Part shown: positions 6,398-9,676 of the stretch, in pieces | Layout of the letters: each line of letters opens with the position of its first letter | Numbering within the stretch: position 1 is the stretch's first letter | DNA from: Saprospiraceae bacterium | GTDB lineage: Bacteria > Bacteroidota > Bacteroidia > Chitinophagales > Saprospiraceae | NCBI GenBank assembly: GCA_022842255.1 | Contig: JALHPW010000138.1 | Location: forward strand, 1-9,676 | Length of the DNA stretch: 9,676 nucleotides | Reading direction: 5' to 3' | The notes under the pieces: generated by a model | The model's database searches: none | What the model was told of the DNA's origin: nothing | What the model saw: only the letters and a program-made list of their open reading frames with translations | Position numbers and translations under genes: made by a program

Positions 6398-6505
6398 ATG
6401 ACTTCAATGACCATAATGACTCCAATGACTCCAATGACTCCAATGACCACAATGACGATAATGACCATAATGACTCCAATGACCATAATGCCCTCCATGA
6501 CGATT
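6398..6505 (+). repeat. Tandem 9-bp repeat, unit ATGACnnnA, about 12 units
   Basis: Units start every nine bases from 6398 to 6497. The variants are ATGACTTCA, ATGACCATA (three copies), ATGACTCCA (four), ATGACCACA, ATGACGATA, then degenerate ATGCCCTCC and ATGACGATT. The array ends eight bases before the polA start, whose own context ATGACGAAT resembles a unit. The nine-base period keeps one reading frame throughout. Confidence 0.95.
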
Positions 6506-6517
6506 CCAACGCTATGA
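6398..6517 (+). CDS. Possible 39-codon upstream ORF of Met-Thr-Xaa repeats coupled to polA
   Basis: The tandem repeat is read as M-T-S, M-T-I, M-T-P and so on, ending M-P-S, M-T-I, P-T-L. Its TGA stop (6515-6517) shares the ATGA overlap with the polA ATG at 6514. An in-frame TAA at 6389-6391 closes it upstream, so it is self-contained, and every third codon could serve as a start. The frame differs from polA. It could be a translated leader that delivers ribosomes to polA by termination-reinitiation, or a by-product of repeat expansion. No protein family applies; translation is unproven. Confidence 0.4.
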   Translation: MTSMTIMTPMTPMTPMTTMTIMTIMTPMTIMPSMTIPTL

Positions 6518-9423
6518 CGAATAAAAAACTCTTCCTCCTCGACGGCCACGCGCTTATCTACCGCGCCCATTTCGCCTTTATCGCCCGCCCGCTGATGAAT
6601 TCCAAAGGCTGGAATGTCTCTGCTGTTCAAGGCTTTATGCGCACGATGTGGGATTTGATGCAGAATGAAAAACCCACACACATCGCCGTAGTGTTCGACC
6701 CCAAGGGCGGCACCTTCCGCAACGAAAAATTCGAGGCCTACAAAGCCAACCGCGAAGCCCAACCCGAGGACATCACTTTCGCGTTGCCCTGGGTGAACAA
6801 AATCGTGCGGGCCATGAACATCCCGGTCGTCATTGTGCCCAATTACGAAGCCGACGATGTGATTGGCACCCTCGCCAAACAAGCAGAAAAAGTGGGCTAC
6901 ACCACCTATATGGTTACGCCCGATAAGGATTTTGGACAATTGGTGTCCGACAATATCAACCTCTACAAACCCAGCAAAGGCGGCGAACCCGCCGAAATCT
7001 GGGGACCCAAGGAGGTCTGCGAACGCTGGGGAATCAAACGCGTGGACCAGGTGGTAGACATGCTCGGACTCATGGGTGATGCGGTGGACAATATCCCCGG
7101 ATTGCCCGGCATCGGTGAAAAAACCGCTGCCAAACTGTTGGATGAGTACGATACCATCGAAAACCTGCTCGCCAATGCCGACAAACTCAAAGGCAAACAA
7201 CAGGAAATCGTAAAAACACACCACGAAAAAGCTACGCTTTCGAAATGGCTGGCCACAATCGACATCAATTCCCCAGTCCAGTTTGACGAAAAAGACTTTG
7301 AAATTGAACCCTTTAACCGGGAGGAATTGCTGGAAATCTTCAAAGAGCTGGAATTCAAAAGTCTGGCTGACGCGATTTTGCGCAGTCAATGGGGAGGAGG
7401 GGCGGCGGCTTCAGCCGCAGGGGACTCGGCGGGGAATCCAGCGGCTAAAGCCGCCGGTACTGGGAAGGCAGCGACTAAAGTCGCCGCTACGGGGGCCGGT
7501 ACGCAGGGCAATTTATTCGGCGATGCCGAAATGGAATCACAATCGGTGGCCTCTCCCTTGGAGCCGCATGAAGGCCCTTTTCACACCCGCGGAACACACA
7601 ATATCCAAAATACCGAACACGTCTATCACCTCGCCGACACACCTGAAAAACGTGCCGAACTCATCGCCTTGTTGCTGAAAGCCAAGGCCATTTCTTACGA
7701 CTCGGAAACGACCGCGCTGGAAGCGCCCCAGGCTGATTTGGTCGGGTTCTCTTTTGCCATTAAAACCTTCGAAGCCTGGTATGTCCCCATCCCGGCTGAA
7801 CGCGCCGAGGCTCAAAAAATCGTGGAAGAATTTAGGCAAGTGTTTGAAAACGAACAAATTGTAAAAGTTGGACAGAATTTGAAATACGACGCCATCGTAC
7901 TCAAAAACTACGATTGCGAACTCCGCGGACCATATTGGGATACCATGTTGGCCCACTACCTGCTCGAACCCGAACTCCGCCACAACATGAACTACATGGC
8001 GGAAACCTTGCTCAATTATGCCCCGGTGAAAATCGAGGAGCTGATTGGCAAGAAAAAACCTGGTGCAGCGCAAGGCACCATGCGCGATGTGCCCATTGAG
8101 ATTATAAAAGACTACGCAGCTGAAGACGCCGACGTGACTCTGCGGTTACGCGATGTATTGAAGCCTAAGCTCGAAGCAGGCGGCGAGGTTTTGGTCAAAC
8201 TTTTTGAAGAGGTGGAAACACCCCTGGTGAAGGTTTTGACCGATATCGAACATGCCGGAGTGCGGATTGACCCTGATTTTTTGAAAGAATATTCCGGAGA
8301 ACTTGCGGTGCAAATCGTGGCTTTGGAGGAGAAGATACTAAAAGAAGCGGGCTTCAATTTCAACATCGCCAGCCCCAAACAGGTCGGTGAAGCCTTGTTC
8401 GACCAGTTGAAACTGCCCTACCCCGGCAAAAAAATGAAGTCGGGCCAGTATTCCACCGACGAGGAAATTTTGTCGGAATTGGCTGTAAACCACCCGATTT
8501 GTGCCGATATCCTGGCACACCGCGGACTGATGAAGCTAAAATCCACCTACGTGGATGCGCTGCCTGCCTTGGTGAACCCACGCACGGGTCGGGTGCACTC
8601 CAGTTTCAATCAAGCCTTGGTTGCTTCTGGCCGACTCAGCAGCCAAAACCCAAACCTGCAAAACATTCCCATCCGTACCGCGGAGGGCCGTAAAGTTCGC
8701 GAGGCGTTTATTCCGCGTGATGCGGAGCACGTCATCGTCAGCGCCGACTATTCCCAAATCGAACTTCGCCTCATTGCCGAAATCAGCGGCGATGAAGCCA
8801 TGCTCGATGCTTTCCAAAAAAACCTCGACATCCACACAGCCACCGCTGCAGGCGTATACGGCGTGCCCCTCGACCAGGTCACCAGCGACCAACGCCGGGC
8901 GGCCAAAACCGTGAATTTCAGCATCATTTATGGAGCCGGGGCCAGCAACCTGAGCCAACAACTCGGCATCAAACGCACCGAAGCTAAAGAGTTGATTGAC
9001 AATTACTTCCGTCAGTATTCCGGCCTGCGCGGCTACATGACCAGTATTGTGGAATTCGCGCGCGCGCATGGCTACGTAGAAACCATGCTGGGTCGCCGCC
9101 GGTACCTGCGCGATATCAATTCAGGCAACGGCATGATGCGCAGCATGAGCGAGCGCGTGGCCATCAATACGCCCATCCAGGGCTCTGCTGCCGACCTCAT
9201 CAAAGTGGCGATGATCAATATCCGAGAAGCCATGCGCGAAGGCGGATTCAAGTCGCAGATGATCCTGCAAGTACATGACGAATTGGTGTTCGACGTTCGC
9301 AAGGACGAGCTGGAGCGGATGAAGCCTTTGATTTTTGACAAAATGACGACCGCCCTCCCGAACCTTAAAGTGCCGATTTTGGTAGAAATTGGGGTTGGGG
9401 AGAATTGGTTGGAGGCGCATTGA
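6514..9423 (+). CDS. polA: DNA polymerase I with 5' nuclease, proofreading and polymerase domains
   Basis: This 969-residue protein matches bacterial Pol I, slightly longer than the 928 residues of E. coli. The 5'-3' exonuclease (1-290) has D10 in LLDGHALIYRAHF, D62, YEADD (E112, D114, D115), TPDKDF (D137, D139) and GLMGDAVDNIPGLPGIGEKT. A low-complexity Ala/Gly linker (about 294-337) follows. The 3'-5' exonuclease looks active, with D396 and E398 in YDSETT, D459 in NLKYD, and Y534 and D538 in YAAEDAD. The polymerase has motif A SADYSQIELRL (D745), motif B RRAAKTVNFSIIYG (K798, F802, Y806) and motif C VHDELVFD (D922). It fills gaps and removes primers in replication and repair. Motif B has Ser803 where E. 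coli has Gly763. The ATG at 6514 gives the canonical N-terminus; no start codon lies upstream in frame. The linker DNA carries palindromic repeats. Confidence 0.98.
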   Translation: MTNKKLFLLDGHALIYRAHFAFIARPLMNSKGWNVSAVQGFMRTMWDLMQNEKPTHIAVVFDPKGGTFRNEKFEAYKANREAQPEDITFALPWVNKIVRAMNIPVVIVPNYEADDVIGTLAKQAEKVGYTTYMVTPDKDFGQLVSDNINLYKPSKGGEPAEIWGPKEVCERWGIKRVDQVVDMLGLMGDAVDNIPGLPGIGEKTAAKLLDEYDTIENLLANADKLKGKQQEIVKTHHEKATLSKWLATIDINSPVQFDEKDFEIEPFNREELLEIFKELEFKSLADAILRSQWGGGAAASAAGDSAGNPAAKAAGTGKAATKVAATGAGTQGNLFGDAEMESQSVASPLEPHEGPFHTRGTHNIQNTEHVYHLADTPEKRAELIALLLKAKAISYDSETTALEAPQADLVGFSFAIKTFEAWYVPIPAERAEAQKIVEEFRQVFENEQIVKVGQNLKYDAIVLKNYDCELRGPYWDTMLAHYLLEPELRHNMNYMAETLLNYAPVKIEELIGKKKPGAAQGTMRDVPIEIIKDYAAEDADVTLRLRDVLKPKLEAGGEVLVKLFEEVETPLVKVLTDIEHAGVRIDPDFLKEYSGELAVQIVALEEKILKEAGFNFNIASPKQVGEALFDQLKLPYPGKKMKSGQYSTDEEILSELAVNHPICADILAHRGLMKLKSTYVDALPALVNPRTGRVHSSFNQALVASGRLSSQNPNLQNIPIRTAEGRKVREAFIPRDAEHVIVSADYSQIELRLIAEISGDEAMLDAFQKNLDIHTATAAGVYGVPLDQVTSDQRRAAKTVNFSIIYGAGASNLSQQLGIKRTEAKELIDNYFRQYSGLRGYMTSIVEFARAHGYVETMLGRRRYLRDINSGNGMMRSMSERVAINTPIQGSAADLIKVAMINIREAMREGGFKSQMILQVHDELVFDVRKDELERMKPLIFDKMTTALPNLKVPILVEIGVGENWLEAH
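7405..7484. repeat. Three in-frame palindromes in the PolA linker coding sequence
   Basis: Three 14-base self-complementary units of the form GCGnCT-NN-AGnCGC lie at 7405-7418, 7441-7454 and 7471-7484, all beginning at the first base of a codon. They encode AASAA, AAKAA and ATKVA. The second and third begin near-identical 24-base blocks with four differences. Two of those differences, G to A and C to T, are compensatory and preserve the stem. They fall exactly between the 5' nuclease and proofreading domains. Confidence 0.85.
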
Positions 9424-9532
9424 ATTTACGATTTGGGATTTACGATTTGGGATTTTTTTGACCCGAAAAGGGGATAATTCATGCCTTTCTTGGGTCAAAA
9501 AAATCGTAAATCCCAAATCTTAAATCGTAAAT
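9424..9532. terminator. Long imperfect hairpin between convergent genes, probable bidirectional terminator
   Basis: Left arm 9424-9464 and right arm 9492-9532 (41 bases each) pair with six mismatches around a 27-base loop. The inner part is strong: GATTTTTTTGACCC pairs with GGGTCAAAAAAATC. The left arm carries two direct copies of ATTTACGATTTGGG, and related copies lie in inverted order in the right arm. The hairpin begins at the first base after the polA stop and ends one base before the stop of the opposing gene (9534). Confidence 0.75.
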
Positions 9533-9533
9533 C

Positions 9534-9676
9534 CTATTTCTTCTTATTCTTCTTCTTGTTCTTAGCCTTCCACTCCTCCGCCTGCTCAATCTCCAGCATC
9601 ACGGCTTTCCAGCGGTCAGGTTCGGCTTTGGTGAGCACGAGCGTTTCGGAATACTCGGTTTTGTCCAATTTTAATA
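9534..9676 (-). CDS. C-terminal part of an unidentified protein with a Lys/Asn-rich tail
   Basis: On the minus strand a frame enters from the right edge of the window and ends with TAG at 9536-9534. The visible 46 residues begin LKLDKTEYSETLVLTKAEPD, continue with a charged helix (RWKAVMLEIEQAEEWKAKN) and finish in a run of Lys and Asn. Codon use is like the neighbouring genes and the frame ends exactly at the edge of the shared hairpin, which supports a real gene. The family cannot be recognised from this piece; the basic tail could bind nucleic acid, but that is a guess. Confidence 0.65.
   Translation of the reverse strand, partial: LKLDKTEYSETLVLTKAEPDRWKAVMLEIEQAEEWKAKNKKKNKKK

Noticed and set aside
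6398..6505. The nine-base array as a CRISPR array or origin iterons
   Set aside because: There are no spacers between units, the units are too short for CRISPR, and no replication initiator gene or DnaA-box cluster is seen nearby.
6364..7389. A 341-codon minus-strand open frame opposite the start of polA, with a Val/Ile/Gly repeat tail
   Set aside because: It lies antisense to the conserved PolA 5' nuclease domain, and its repetitive tail is simply the complement of the ATGACnnnA array. PolA motifs prove that the plus strand is coding.

Overview
The window looks like chromosomal DNA from a member of the Bacteroidota, possibly a Saprospiria/Haliscomenobacter-like lineage. The phylum assignment rests on several cues: TAnnTTTG-type -7 promoter elements, A-rich or uninformative ribosome-binding regions instead of Shine-Dalgarno boxes, a short lipoprotein with a Cys-Lys-Lys-Asp N-terminus and a DUF4382-like body, a TMTC-like membrane TPR protein, and a PolA with a full proofreading domain. 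The genus-level guess is weak. Base composition is near 50% GC, with one clearly AT-rich patch at about 3890-4450.

Layout, left to right. The window opens inside a plus-strand gene for a helical-repeat protein of unknown function (ends 578). A 42-bp-arm hairpin (579-682) separates it from a convergent minus-strand gene (687-2669) for a polytopic GT-C/TMTC-like protein with C-terminal TPRs. Divergent from that gene is a membrane-anchored NACHT-family STAND NTPase (2826-4688, or from 2757 if the longer reading is right). Just downstream is a compact vapBC-type toxin-antitoxin pair (4736-5355, genes overlapping by 22 bp). Directly after the toxin gene lies a 56-bp second copy of the 3' end of the NACHT gene (5361-5416), so the toxin-antitoxin module is bracketed by two copies of the same coding sequence. 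A DUF4382-like lipoprotein gene (5552-6058) follows, with a good intrinsic terminator. After about 330 bp of leader DNA comes polA (6514-9423), then a long hairpin (9424-9532) and the 3' end of a convergent, unidentified Lys-rich-tailed gene (9534-9676).

Housekeeping genes (polA, the TMTC-like gene, the lipoprotein gene) frame an accessory island of about 2.7 kb made of the NACHT NTPase, VapBC and a NACHT remnant. NACHT proteins and toxin-antitoxin pairs are both repeatedly linked to cell-suicide or anti-phage responses, so the island may be a defence locus shaped by recombination between NACHT paralogues. That functional reading is inference.

The most unusual structures are four: (i) the 56-bp NACHT 3'-end duplication, whose three differences are all synonymous; (ii) a 9-bp tandem repeat of ATGACnnnA units upstream of polA that forms a 39-codon Met-Thr-Xaa reading frame whose stop overlaps the polA start as ATGA; (iii) three in-frame palindromes in the PolA interdomain linker, two of which differ by compensatory changes; (iv) large imperfect hairpins filling both convergent intergenic gaps.
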